Below are positions 1-11,460 of a DNA stretch of 64,000 nucleotides, in pieces. The stretch comes from Lycorma delicatula. Lineage: Eukaryota > Arthropoda > Insecta > Hemiptera > Fulgoridae. The stretch lies in assembly GCF_047948215.1 (NCBI RefSeq), contig NC_134458.1, positions 137,128,536 to 137,192,535 on the forward strand, written 5' to 3'. Below the pieces are notes generated by a model. That model made no database searches. It saw only the letters and a list, made by a program, of their open reading frames with translations, and was not told the DNA's origin. The translations under genes and the position numbers were made by a program. Each line of letters opens with the position of its first letter. The first letter of the stretch is position 1.

Positions 1-860
1 TTTCTATGCCCAAGATACTCCTCGCAGTGGGCGACCAATCACAGAAAAGATCAATAATATTCTTGCATAAGTCGAAGAAGACCGGCATGTAAGCAGTCAT
101 GACATCGCCAATGACCTAAAAATCTATCACGAAACAGTGTTAAACCACTTGGGAAAGCCGGTTAAAAAAAAAAGTTCGACGTTGGGGTGCCACATGATTT
201 GATTCAGAAAAATTTACTCGATCCAAATTCAAGCTGCAAGTCTCTACTGAAACCAAACGAAATCGAACCACTTCAAAACATAAATTACGAATTGACGCTA
301 ATGATAAAAAGTGGATAACCTACGACATCAATGTGCGAAAAAGATCGTCGTCGAAGCGAAAAGAAGCTCAAAAGTCTGTGACAACAGTCTGCGATTGGTG
401 GGATTGGAAGGGCATCGTGCACGTGCTGCTGACGCCAGGCGGAATGATCGGCCCAGACCTGTGACGTCGACGATTAGCGCGATTACACCTAAAGATTCAA
501 AAGAAACGGTCTGAAATGGTCAACAGAAAGGGTGTCGTCGTAAACTATGCTTACAACGCCAGACCGCATATATCTTTAATAAGCAATCAGAAACTGAGAT
601 AACTTGACTGCGAAGTTTTAATGTATCCACCGAATAGCCCGGACCTGGCACCGTCAGACTATCACTTGTTTCAGTCTCAACTGAACTCCCTGAGTGGTGA
701 GTTTCAAAAGAGGCCTGTGAAAACCACGGCCTCTGGTCGCTTAGTTTCTGGTCACAGTTTTTTGACCAGAAACCACAGATGTTCTATAGCAACGGGATTG
801 TAATGTTGCCGGAGATAGCAGAAGGTCATCGAAAAAATGATGCATATCTCATAATGTTAT
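1..860 (+). pseudogene. Decayed mariner (Hsmar1/SETMAR-like) transposase, 5' end cut by window
   Basis: Translating in shifting frames gives the order expected of a mariner transposase: the linker PRSGRP near base 20, a second helix-turn-helix reading EEDRHVSSHDIANDL, then KKWITYD around 303-320, NARPHI around 555-572, and SPDLAPSDYHLF around 633-670. Related mariners use a DD34D catalytic triad. The first Asp (303-305) and the last Asp (in APSDYH) are present, but the middle Asp, just before NARPH, reads Tyr (552-554). Several in-frame stops and frameshifts break the gene. The C-terminal tail can be followed to about 850. The first ~80 codons lie outside the window. Seen: motif order and lesions. 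Known: family assignment. It is a dead copy. Confidence 0.88.
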
Positions 861-2616
861 TTTCCATTAATAACAAATACATTATTAATTTTGACCTCCA
901 AAGACTCAATACGTTTTTGATTTTAAATATATGATAATATAAAAGAATTTTAATTTCTTCTTAAAAAAATAACAAATTAGAATAAATGAAATAATACCTT
1001 TATTTCATTACATTTTAACAAACGTACTATTACTTACAAAAAAAAAACAATTTTAACGGGAATACTAATTAGACCAATAATCTGAAGAACCTAGGTTCAA
1101 CTTACTGCATAACCTTTGAATTATTCAATCAGTCACAATTTCGTTTCATTACTTTATACAAATTTAAGTTCATATTAGAAAATTCCTCAAAACAGTTCCT
1201 ATTTATCAATGAAAATATACTTTTACGAAAAATAGTTTACAGTGAAGGCGTAAAGCATGCAATATGCATTACATACTCCCAACTAAAGTGCAAACGAACG
1301 ATTTATCGGCCAAATTATCGACTGATAATATCAGGCACATTTATCTCTCGTACATCCAAACTTAGCAGTTTTATATGAACATTTATCAAACGCATAATAA
1401 TTACGAGTCTTACGTGGCCCAGACGCACAGACAGTTATGTATCTTGCTATCGAAGCAAAGAAATGTGAAGTTGTGATTGAGGCGTTTATAATTCCGTGCT
1501 ATTTGGTAACTGCAATCATTATTTTAATTTATTCTGTCGACAGTATTTTTTAGATAACTTTGCATGTTTCAGGAATTATGTTAACTGATTTTTTAGAGAT
1601 TTCAGTCAGAATTTTTAGACACTTACATTACCTTCTATTACCAAAACTAGAAACAAAACTGAAGGCACTCTACAGGTGGAATAGCTTACCGCATTATAGT
1701 ATCAGTCTATATCAACTAATGTTTGGCCATGTTTAGTGTTTTTTTTTAAAAGTTGGCTCATCCACTTTTAATTAGTATTTGAAGTCACTTGGATAATAAT
1801 CATCATGTAACTGCTTCAGGCGAGGTAACCTGTCTTATTACACAGCCATGATTTTATGCACTTTACGAATCATAATTCTTCTCTTTCTGTAATTATTGAA
1901 TAATCCGCTAAGGCGGTAACACATCACTGGTTACTTTTAATTCCAGTAATTTTCATTCTAACAAATACATGAATAGCATAATACACAGTAAAATGTTATA
2001 ATTTAATATTTAAATACAAATAACCATTAAAAAAGACACAAAAAACCTTAAACGTAACAAAATTAAATTATCCACTTAACTAGTAAAATTAATTAGAAAA
2101 ATGGAATTATTTAATTAAATTGAAATTATAAATAAACTTTATAAACTGTACTATATATGCATCAAAAATAAAATAATAATGTGTTCAGCATAATCATATG
2201 TGTTCAGCCTAACAAGTACACTGGTAAACCGCTCGGAAAATCATTTTTGGTTGGCTGGAAATTTGAACGACCAAAGATGAAACAAGATTGACAGATAAAT
2301 ATTTTTATCTTTTTAATAAATTTTTTATTTATTATTTATTTATTTTTTAATACATTTTTATTAATTTTTTTTTATATCTTTCAAATTGACCGATAAAACT
2401 TTTGACACGACCACAGTTGTAAGGAAAAATTGCTCTTCTACATAAACTGACAGAGAAATCATTCATTAATTAGCAAACGTCTGAGCAAAAAAGGCATTTA
2501 ATAGGGTCAATAAATCGTTCATAATCTGAATGATAATACGGACAAATAAAAAGTTTGAAAAAATCAGCCGAAGAATCACACGAGAATGAAAAGCGACTGC
2601 TACCGAGCGAGAGGTA
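861..2616. other. AT-rich intergenic DNA with one higher-complexity patch (about 1240-1510)
   Basis: No gene is visible. Most of the stretch is low-complexity A/T. The patch at about 1240-1510 has mixed composition. It holds an ATGCAATATGCATTA octamer/POU-like run and the perfect palindrome CTGATAATATCAG, so it could be regulatory, but nothing proves that here. Confidence 0.4.
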
Positions 2617-3475
2617 ATGCTCGCTAAAACGTAGGAATATCCCGACGAATATATCTAGGGTAGCTGCATTAACGGAGAAAATACGGTGATCATATCTAAA
2701 ATAGGATACTAACTTTTTGTTTAGCAAATCTTTACATTTTAGAGTCCAATAGAACATCTAGACCAAAAGAACATATTTACGTATATGGTTAACGTATGTA
2801 TGTCGCACTGCTTTTGGCCATATATCTCATGATTGGCCAAACCGATTTACTTCAAATTTGGCTCAAATATTTTTATACATGGGTCATTGACAATATATTT
2901 TTTTTCAAAATACATTGAGGGAGTGGGGATCCATCTATCGCGAAATCGCGAGATCTATCGCGAAAAAGTGAATTTTGTCTCCTTTAGAGGCATTTTAGAG
3001 AAAATTTTATTAAAGCAAATTTAAATAAATAATCAAAAATAAATTTTCAAAAATCAATCCCCATCTCTTAAAATTGAAATATATGCTTTTTTGTTATTTT
3101 GCTCTATCTCCCATCGATTTACAGATTTTTCAAAATATTTTTTTTTTTTTAAATTATCCATCATATGCATAGAGCTAACAAGAATTGTCTACAATTTTTT
3201 TTAAACTATAGACCCCCGGACCTAAAATTAAATGTTATTGAAAAATTTATTTTTCTTATTTTACCTTTTATCGAAGGGGGAAGGTTTAAATTTAGAGAAA
3301 ACTTTACCTAAGCAAATTTTTTAAGCTAAATTACATATGAATATTTTTATAAAAATTATTCTTAAAATTTACTCCCCACCTCAAAAAAAAATACATATTC
3401 TGAATTCTTTTTTTTGGCTCTATCTTAATTTTTATTAATAGTAGCAGGGAAAGTCATAAAATACTTCATCAGATA
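2617..3475 (+). repeat. Interspersed repeat family 1, copy A
   Basis: This segment aligns by eye along its whole length with 24452-25268 (same strand) and 6251-7066 (opposite strand). Shared landmarks in order are TCCCGACGAAT near the start, TTTTAGAGTCC, 'GACCAAAAG/AACCACAT', TTTTGGCC followed by ATCTCA, CAAATTTGGCTCAAATA, a 'GAGAAAA-TTTATTAAAGCAAAT' block, CCCCATCTC, and a GCAGGGAAAGTCAT-like end. The two ends are imperfect inverted repeats of each other (CCCGRCGA against GCCGGGAAAGT). No coding frame survives; the 63-codon frame at 2833-3024 is not conserved in the other copies. It is best read as an old DNA transposon or MITE-like family. The termini are approximate. Confidence 0.72.
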
Positions 3476-4074
3476 TTTTAATATTCACACGAAAATAATG
3501 AATACATCATTTCCTTAACAATCTCCAATACAAAGTAATTATAAAAGAAAAGGCTGAAAAATATTTACAATGAAAATGTAATTTTTTATCCAAAAAAATC
3601 TTCCTCTTAAATTTTGTGAAAACTTTATAAAATAATTACTAAAGGAACTTCCTCTGTAAAGGAGATAATTATAAAATCAGTATATTTGTTGAACAGTAAT
3701 CTTGAATACAGATAAAAGGTTAATGCCGGTCGAATTGAAATTCACTTCATTTAATTGAATTTTGTTAATATAAAATAGGTAAAAGGTTGTTTTTACACGT
3801 AGATAATTTTTATATGAAACGATAATTAAAGTTATAAAGGACGATTTTACTTTTACATTTAAATATGAATTAAAATCTTCTAAAAGATGTAAATCAAATA
3901 AGGTATTATTCAAAAAGACGTTATAAGATAATTTAACAGAGAAGAACAAGAAAGCAAGCAAACAAACAAACCGAGTGAAGGGGTTAAAAGAGAAGAATAG
4001 ATTTATATTGTAATAATAGGAATGATAGGATAATGGAACTAAGTTATGCTATGTTATAGAGATTTATGGTTTAG
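3476..4074. other. AT-rich intergenic DNA, no feature seen
   Basis: The stretch is mostly A/T with short homopolymer runs. The 94-codon minus-strand frame at 3677-3961 is rich in Phe, Leu, Ile and Asn, as expected from AT-rich noncoding DNA, and has no recognisable domain. Confidence 0.5.
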
Positions 4075-4800
4075 AGTTTGATGGTTTTTCAGTTGAAGTT
4101 AATCCAACCAGCAGTAGAAGCAGGGGCAGCACTGTATTTACCAGGAGAGGAAACAAGCGATTCACCGACAGCAGTATGCGATTGAATACAGATGGAAGAT
4201 CGCTGTTGATTGTGCCGACTTGACATTTCATCGGAAAAGAATTGAATTTCAAATGAGAACTCATTTCTATTACTAGCACTGATACCCCACCACCGAACAC
4301 CAGTACTAGTGGGTATAGCTTTGAAATGAAATCGCTGCAGCACATATTTAACGGTTTACAATTAAAATGGAAATGCGGCCGGCGAAACAAAGGCGATCAG
4401 ATCTGGAATCAAATTACAAAAGGTGCTTATTGTGCGGCAACTTTAAATTGGGTTTTACTTGGTAAAGTCCTATCAACCGTGGCGTGCGCGTCTGCTGCCG
4501 TTTTCAATCCTAGTCCACCCGCTGCACCACTCTTACTACAACGCCCGACCGACTCCCGCCCGCCCGCCCAACCGACCGTCCTTCCGCCGCCGCTTCGCCT
4601 TCAAACGAACAGAACAGACGAGCAAACTTCAACCGAACCCGGTTCGCTTTACTGGTAGAAAGGGAACGGATGAAGACGAAGAGGGTGAGCGCTGTTCATA
4701 TTCCAATTTAGTGATAACAGAATCAGTATATAAGCAGAGGCAAAGAAACGATGATAATAATGTATTTAGAGTCTGATTGTTTCTTGAAATATTCCCTCTT
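4075..4800. other. GC-richer non-repetitive island, candidate regulatory DNA
   Basis: Composition changes sharply from the flanks. The core at about 4330-4460 combines GCGGCCGGCG, AACAAAGG (Sox-like) and GATCAGATC in mixed-complexity sequence. It is followed by a C-rich run (4500-4640). Overlapping frames of 84-110 codons exist on both strands. None shows a domain or a codon pattern that beats its rivals, so I do not call a gene. Candidate enhancer, promoter or conserved noncoding element; conservation is untested. Confidence 0.35.
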
Positions 4801-5777
4801 TGAAAAAAAAAAATGAGGGAGAAAGATATATGGGGCAAGACTGAGAGGGGGGTAATAAAAGTTTAAATATAAAGAAAATATGATGAAAATACTTTGTATA
4901 TTATGCCGTATAAAGAATGTAACTGAAAACGACGTAGACCTTTAAAAATTTAAATTGAATTGCAGACCCGATTGCATAAGTCAACTATTATTGTTATATT
5001 ATAAAAATAATAAATATTATAATAGTAATAATATTATTAAACATAAATTACAATAGTAATAAATTTATTAAGATAACACAGGAAAATTGGAAAATATATT
5101 CACATTTTATCACAAACATTGATATTAGTTTACAAACGGCAGCTGATATTCAGGTTATAGATAATATGAAGTGCAGCTAATTTAGGAATTATTAAATTAT
5201 GTTAAACTGAAATAATTAAATATTATTTAATTAAGATCAAAAAATAAATTTAAAAAATACAAAAAAAAATTTAATATTACAAAAATATAAAAACTGCGCC
5301 ACACTTTTATTTAACTAAATATTTTCAATACTTTTAATTTTAAAATTTAATAATTATTACGTTTACTTATTTTTTATTTATTGGTTATTTATTAGATATT
5401 TATATATTTTTTTTACTTTTCAGTGCATTTAAATATTTGTTAATATATTATATTTTTTGTTTAAAATTCTCAATTTGATTTAATTCTTATTTTTTACTTT
5501 TTAGAGGGTTTTTCTAATTTGTTTCGTTTTTTATTAATATTAATATTAGTTAAATAAAAGTTTTTTTAGAAAATAAGTTTTTATATGTAATCAAATATAT
5601 TTTTGTAATTTTTTTTTGTTTTTTTGTATTTTATTTATTTTTTACTTTTTAGTTTTAATGAACAATAAACTTTTTACATCCAAAAAAACTATTCTTAATA
5701 ATATTTATATCTGAATATTATTGTTTCTTCAAGTTTGTTTATTAAGACTAAAAAGTAAAAATATTTATTTTTACACA
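4801..5777. other. Extremely AT-rich stretch, no gene
   Basis: Almost only A and T with poly-T and poly-A runs, worst at 5210-5700. No coding frame or repeat unit can be supported. Confidence 0.6.
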
Positions 5778-5992
5778 TCGAAGTTACATACATGTACCAA
5801 ATTTCAATCATTTTCAGACGATAGTTCATGAAAAATGAAATGTTTCAACTAAATGCACGAATTTAGCGTAGGGGTTACGCGTGGGGGCGTGGGGGCGTGG
5901 GGGCGGGTCATATCAAATTCCGACACCGTATTGCTGTATTGTTATCGAAGTTACATACGTGTACCAAATTTCATTGATTTTCATACGATAGA
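5778..5992. repeat. 48-bp direct repeat flanking a G-run tandem array
   Basis: Bases 5778-5825 and 5945-5992 are near-identical copies that share TCGAAGTTACATAC, GTACCAAATTTCA and ACGATAG. Between them lies a short tandem array in which CGTGGGGG is repeated three times, followed by CGGG (about 5880-5907). That gives four G-runs on the plus strand, a G-quadruplex-capable pattern. The repeats look like pieces of an interspersed element. Confidence 0.6.
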
Positions 5993-6250
5993 TCAAAGGA
6001 TACAGCAGTTGCAAGATTTGATTATAACTAAAGAAAGTTAAATAAAAGTTTATAAAAATATAAAAGAATTCGGGAACTATGTTCTGAATTTATGCAACTA
6101 TGGATATAATTAATAATTTTAACTTTTTATAAAAATAAAATTGGGATATTATTTCGATTTGTATTAATTAAAGAAAAATAATGAAATAATTGGGATAGAT
6201 TGAACTTTTCTAAGTTTATAAATTAAAATATAATGTAAATTAAAAAAAAA
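5993..6250. other. AT-rich spacer
   Basis: Short AT-rich stretch between the direct repeat and family 1 copy B. Nothing recognisable. Confidence 0.5.
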
Positions 6251-7066
6251 TTTGGCAAAGTATTACGTGTCTCGGCTACTAAAAATTAAAATTAAAATAG
6301 ACCCAAAAAATAGAATACATATATTTTAGAGATGGGGAATAAATTTTGACAGATTTTTCTAAAAAATATTCATAAATAAGTTTAGCATAACAAATCTGCT
6401 TAAAGTTTTCTCTAAATATAACACCCCTTTCAATAAAGACGAAAATAAGGTAAATAAAACTTTCAAAAATCTTTTCTGTATTTTATGCCCGGCTCTATAA
6501 TTTTTAAAAATTGTACAAATTTCTTGGTAGCTCTATATATGAATTATAAACTTCCAAAATACTCTTGAAATATATTTAAACTGAAGGTAGCTACACAAAA
6601 AGAACAAAAAATAGATATTACAATTTCAAGAGGTGGGGATTTATCTTTTGAAAAAAAAATTATTTGATATACGCATTGTAAACAGATTTGCTTTAATAAA
6701 GTTTTCTCTAGAATGCCTCGGAGGAAAATCGAATTGGTGTTTTCGCGATATCCCCCACCCCCTTAACCAAGGGTGAAAAATAAATTAATACGATCAATAT
6801 CCTATATATAGAACTATTTGAGCCAAATTTGATGAAAATCGATTCCGTCAAGCCTGAGATAAAGGCCAAAAACAGTGCGACTCACATACATACACGCACA
6901 TACAAACATGTGGTTTTTGGTCTATAGATGAACTAGTTGGACCCTAAAACGTAGATTTGCGAAAAACCTTATCCTCATTTCTGAAATTATCACCATCATA
7001 CTTTCTACCTTAATATAGTTATTCTAACCACATTCGCCGGGAAAGTGATATAGTACAAGCAGCATT
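6251..7066 (-). repeat. Interspersed repeat family 1, copy B (inverted)
   Basis: The reverse complement follows copy A (2617-3475) and copy C block by block. The end blocks are the clearest evidence of transposon termini. On the plus strand the left end reads AGTATTACGTGTCTCGGC and the right end reads GCCGGGAAAGTGATATAGTA, an imperfect terminal inverted repeat. No transposase can be read inside, so it is non-autonomous or decayed. It lies about 2.8 kb from copy A in opposite orientation, so a transcript crossing both could fold into a long duplex. Confidence 0.72.
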
Positions 7067-7207
7067 GCTAAACATTCCGGGAATTTTTTTTCTTTAACTG
7101 TTAATTCTTCTAAAAAAATCTAAGTTAATTTTCAGTTGAACCATGTTTTACTTACACCCTTCCATTCTTCATGCTTTTGCAGATTTATTACAAAAAAAAT
7201 TACGACT

Positions 7208-7261
<54 letters not shown>

Positions 7262-8598
7262 CGTAGGCATTAAGTTAAAATATGTTAAATTACTAAGCAT
7301 CAATTTATGAAAAAATATTACATTGGATGTGTAATTTAACTAATTCTAAACTACTTATCTTGTGAAACCCAGACACCAACATTCAATTACATTATGTTAT
7401 AATAACAATAATAATAATAATAATGTGTCTTAAATCTGAACGAAAGGCAATAAATTTGAAGAAAGATCTCAAAACCATAATTTTCATTAAATCCAGCCCA
7501 AGCCTAGATATGAACCACCTGACCACCTCTCTAATCACTATATTCCATTGAGATCCCCATTTCAAAACTTAATTGCATCAATAACCCATGGAAAGAAGTC
7601 ATCTTACCAAATCTGAAGATTTCTGGTTTAACCATTCCCTAGTTAGCAACTCAAATAGACATCAAAAGATATGTTCGCATATTAGATAATAAATGCAACT
7701 AACAGAATTCGCTCACCCATTTTTTCTTATCTCCCAACGTTTTATTACTTCCTGTGTTCACAACAACCAAAAAAAGAGGGATAATTTTTGGGACGATTAT
7801 CATATTTTCCTTGTTTTATGGTGCATACTATTTTTATATATAGCTGCTTGTAAAATCAAATGATAATCTCTATTTGTTTCTATTTCAAAATGTTATAAAT
7901 CTACGAACGGACTAATAGAAATAAAATCAATTAATAAAAAAGAGATAAATCACTTGTAGCTGCATACCACCCAGGGATGGAGCTTCATTTATCATTTTAG
8001 GAACTGGACGAAGTCTATAAATTAGTGATTGTTCTCTATTCCAAACTAGTTATCGTGAAATAACTTTGTAAGCCATATAAGGAAAATAAAGTTGACGAAC
8101 GAGTTATTTTTTATATTGTTTTTTTTTTTGTGGAAAATCGCATGTAACCGTTTATTATAGTATTTAGTGTATAATGAACTCTTTAGTTTGTACTAATAGT
8201 TTAATTTCGTAGACAACACAGAACGCTTGTAATTATATTGAGAACTTTTGATCATACCACAAATTCATAACGGTAGAAAAAAACGTGGCATAAGTTTTTT
8301 TTCTCTCTTGGAATTTGAATGTATCATTTGCTTCTGGCATATTTTGATATTATTTTTGTAATGGCAGAACCGAATAGATCAAATACAAACAAAGATATAT
8401 TCGAAGTAGATTTTAATTAAAGCAGTTTTAACTTATAGAAAACCTACAAAAATATATATATAAAGAAGAATTTAATAAGGAACAATGGCGCGAAGCGATT
8501 TTAAAAGGTGCAAGACAAAAACAATGAAAATTCATTTCATACAAATACATAATACAAACGTTAAGTTAAATAAGCAGTAATTATATGAAAGGGATATA
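7067..8598. other. AT-rich intergenic DNA with (AT)n and (AAT)n microsatellites
   Basis: An (AT)n tract runs from 7215 to 7259 and an (AAT)n-like tract from about 7400 to 7424. The remainder is unique-looking AT-rich sequence with no coding signal. Confidence 0.6.
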
Positions 8599-8684
8599 CA
8601 CAGTGGCGCACGAAATGATCCAAGATTTGTTTTGGCAATAACTGTTTAGGTTCATAATTAATAATGTTTTTTATGTTGGTAGAA

Positions 8685-8718
8685 GTGAGAACAGTTGATG
8701 AATATCAACTGTTCTCAC
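8685..8718. repeat. Perfect hairpin, 15-bp arms, 4-nt loop
   Basis: GTGAGAACAGTTGAT (8685-8699) is followed by GAAT and then its exact reverse complement (8704-8718). It lies in the untranslated leader of the mariner-like element. It may be a family feature or a local template-switch event. Confidence 0.85.
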
Positions 8719-8775
8719 AGAACAGATGAAAATTTTCTTCTCTTTCCGAGTGCGCTGTTTGTAAATTGTTCCAAG

Positions 8776-9560
8776 ATGGCTGATAAAGGAAGACTGACTG
8801 TTGAACAGCGCATAAAGACTGTGTAGTTTTTTAATGAAACGAAAAGTGTGGTGTCACACAAAGACGGTTTCGTTCACATTTTCAAACTTGGTAGTCGCTC
8901 TCATTTAAAACAATACGTAGACTTTACGAAATATTTAATAATGATGGTTTACAATTTGAGAGTAAGCGCGAATGGCCTGCCGATGTTCGTTCTCCGCAGA
9001 ATGTCGAAGCAGACAGAAAAACGTTTCTGAGGAGCCCGGGCAAATCAACAAGAAAAGCAGCAGCACAACTTGGGATTTCTAGGCGATCTGTGCAGCGAAT
9101 TTAAAAAAATTATTTGCATTTTTAATTGCATTATTTGCATTTTAACACGTACTTCATGAAATGTGCATCATGCTCCAAGAATTACGATATGGGCCGCTAT
9201 CTCAAGTCATGGGGTAATAGGGCCAGACTACACACAGATAATGTTGTTTTAGACTCTCTGCATGAAACTTTAACGCAAATGTCATTTCAAATCGATTTCC
9301 TAATCGTTTTGCCTATGAACAGAACTGGTCTCCGAACAGTCCTGAATTGAATCCGTGTGGTTATTCTCTTTGGGGATTTCTGAAGGAAAAGCTTTTCCCT
9401 AAACATCCTTGTACAGTGATGGAACTGAGTGCTGATCATTGAGGCGTGCAACGAGATAACCGAGGATATGTGTTGTCGAATTATTAACAACATTTCTGTT
9501 GAAGAAGTTGCTAGATGTGATGGTGGTCATATTGAACATGTAATAATCAGAACATAATCT
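8776..9560 (+). pseudogene. Broken mariner-like (DUF4817-type N-terminus) transposase
   Basis: Starting at ATG 8776 the translation reads MADKGRLTVEQRIKTV and then meets a stop where a Trp/Tyr codon would be expected. Later frames give a helix-turn-helix segment reading STRKAAAQLGISRRSVQR-like (about 9045-9102), then ARLHT-NVVLDSLHET (about 9213-9270), LNPCGYSLWGFLKEKLFP (about 9345-9400) and GGHIEHVIIRT (about 9523-9555). This order is that of insect Tc1/mariner-type transposases with a DUF4817-like N-terminal domain. The middle of the catalytic domain, with the first catalytic Asp, is missing between about 9105 and 9180. The position before ARLH that should hold the second Asp reads Asn. 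Non-functional. Confidence 0.8.
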
Positions 9561-9681
9561 CCATGTATATATAGTAAACACGTCGTATTTTCATGCCATT
9601 CACTTTTCTTCATTGCGATTCAAACAAATATTTTTTTAACAAAATGATCCAAATGTTGGATCATTTCATGCGCCACCTGTA

Positions 9682-11393
9682 CCATAGAGGAGGAGGATTG
9701 ATTAAAATAGTACTGCTATGATCAATAGAAGGTGAGAAAAAGTAAAGACTACAGATTAAAATGGAACGGTAAAGGGTTTTCATCCTGAATGAAAAATTCT
9801 CTAACATTCACATTAAAATACTAAATTTGTTCATCCAATGTAAGCAGTTATGGATAATTTTTAGAAAAACATCACAAAACAAATTCGATGTAAGTTGGAA
9901 TCATAATACCTCCGCAACTTTTTTTTTTCCAAATAATTATGCAGGAGATTTCTGCAAAAATAAAATATCAACACTTTATTTCAAATTATATAAATGATAA
10001 TAATAACTGAATGATCGATGGAACAACTAATGTAAAATGGAATAAATATAAACTTAAAAACATGTTCTTAAATTTACGAACTCTTTAGGTGCATCAGGAA
10101 TATACAGAACGATGTTTGTGTAACGTAAAGAACAACGTATAATTGGTTCTGGATTAAAAAGAGTTAAACAATTTAAAATGAAACAGGATAAATTGTCTTA
10201 ATATTATAATAATCTGTTCAGATAGTTTTTTTTTTTAAAGAAGGAATACAACTAATAAACTAACTTGTAATTATTTAAAAACGTATTAATTCCGTAGTAA
10301 AACCTTACATTTCTAGTGCACAGGAAGTACATGAATAAAATATTGCAAATACAATATAATATGTACGGGACAAGAGAGTACACTTGTTAATACATATAAC
10401 TAATAACTTGCCCTTCTAATTATTGCATGAAATAATAGCATGCTAAATTTACAACGTAACTTACACAGAGTCAAACAGAAGGGAAGGGACCACCAAGTTT
10501 AGTCATAAGTTAGTAGTTAATGGTAGTATACAGTTTGTCACTTATCCCGTGTACCACAACATTTTGCGGTAAAACACTATTTATAAGTAATAATTTTACT
10601 AAATAATGCTTAATTTGTAACCTAAAACTAAGATACTTTAATTAATTAATAAAAACTATATATATTTTCGGTTAATTTAATTAAAGTTAACGTATAATGT
10701 GAAGATTTTTATAAATGTTAACTATTTTAACCGATCTATAACATTGACAATTTTGACACCGTTACTCTACCTGTATCTGCAACTAAAAAAAAAAATCAAT
10801 AACTGTTTATGTTACTGAAGGTTTAAATTGGGATAAATATTATTACGCCGTAAAATTTAACCGTACTGGCCCAAAAATAAGATTTATTTTTTAATTAAAG
10901 CTGAGCTTTTTTTGGCTATTCAGAATTATTCAAATTCTACTAATAGCTACATTTTTACCATTAAACTCAAAATGATCAGTTTCTAATAAAAGAAAACATA
11001 GTGTACAGTACAGAAACAAAAAGTATTTCCATAAAAAAAATTAGACCTCTACTTTTAAATTAGTTCAATTTAAATCTCAACATCTTATTTTACACACGGA
11101 TACAATGGTAAAATATAATTATTATTTTTCCATTAAGACCTTCGTAGAATTAAAAAAAAAAAGTAAAATGAATTTGGCAAGTCATGAACTAAGATGTAAA
11201 CGCTCTCTATAAACAGAAATGTAAAATATGTATAAAATGCATGGCAAATAGGAGTAGCTGATTAAATATTCGGTAAACTTTCCAAAGAATGTTAACGATT
11301 ATAATGAGTTTGAATGATAAAAGCCAGTTGATGGTCAACAAGAGATTCTCTAAGAGTTCAGTTCTCACAGTTATATTTATGGAATGAAAAATA
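9682..11393. other. AT-rich intergenic DNA, no feature seen
   Basis: No coding frame of interest and no recognisable repeat. Short poly-A and poly-T runs only. Confidence 0.5.
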
Positions 11394-11460
11394 CACACAC
11401 ACATATATATATATATATATGTTCACAACATATATATATATATATATATGTTCACAACAT
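11394..11460. repeat. Compound microsatellite (CA)n(TA)n with duplicated GTTCACAACA
   Basis: A (CA)n run passes into (TA)n, then GTTCACAACA, a second (TA)n tract and a second GTTCACAACA. The (TA)n plus decamer block is thus a short tandem duplication. Confidence 0.8.

Larger units (their letters stand above)
8599..9679 (+). mobile_element. Internally deleted mariner-like element with both TIRs and TA duplication
   Basis: The ends match as inverted repeats: left CACAGTGGCGCACGAAATGA, right (reverse complement) CAGGTGGCGCATGAAATGA. Both are flanked by TA (8597-8598 and 9680-9681), the usual Tc1/mariner target duplication. The full length is 1081 bp. It contains the damaged transposase described separately and a perfect 15-bp-arm hairpin at 8685-8718 upstream of the start codon. 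Because the TIRs are still well matched, it could have been mobilised in trans until fairly recently. Confidence 0.85.

Noticed and set aside
2833..3024. 63-codon plus frame in family 1 copy A
   Set aside because: Not preserved in copies B and C, so not a conserved element gene.
4064..4776. Overlapping frames of 84-110 codons on both strands
   Set aside because: They conflict with each other, and none has a recognisable domain; the island is better described as noncoding.
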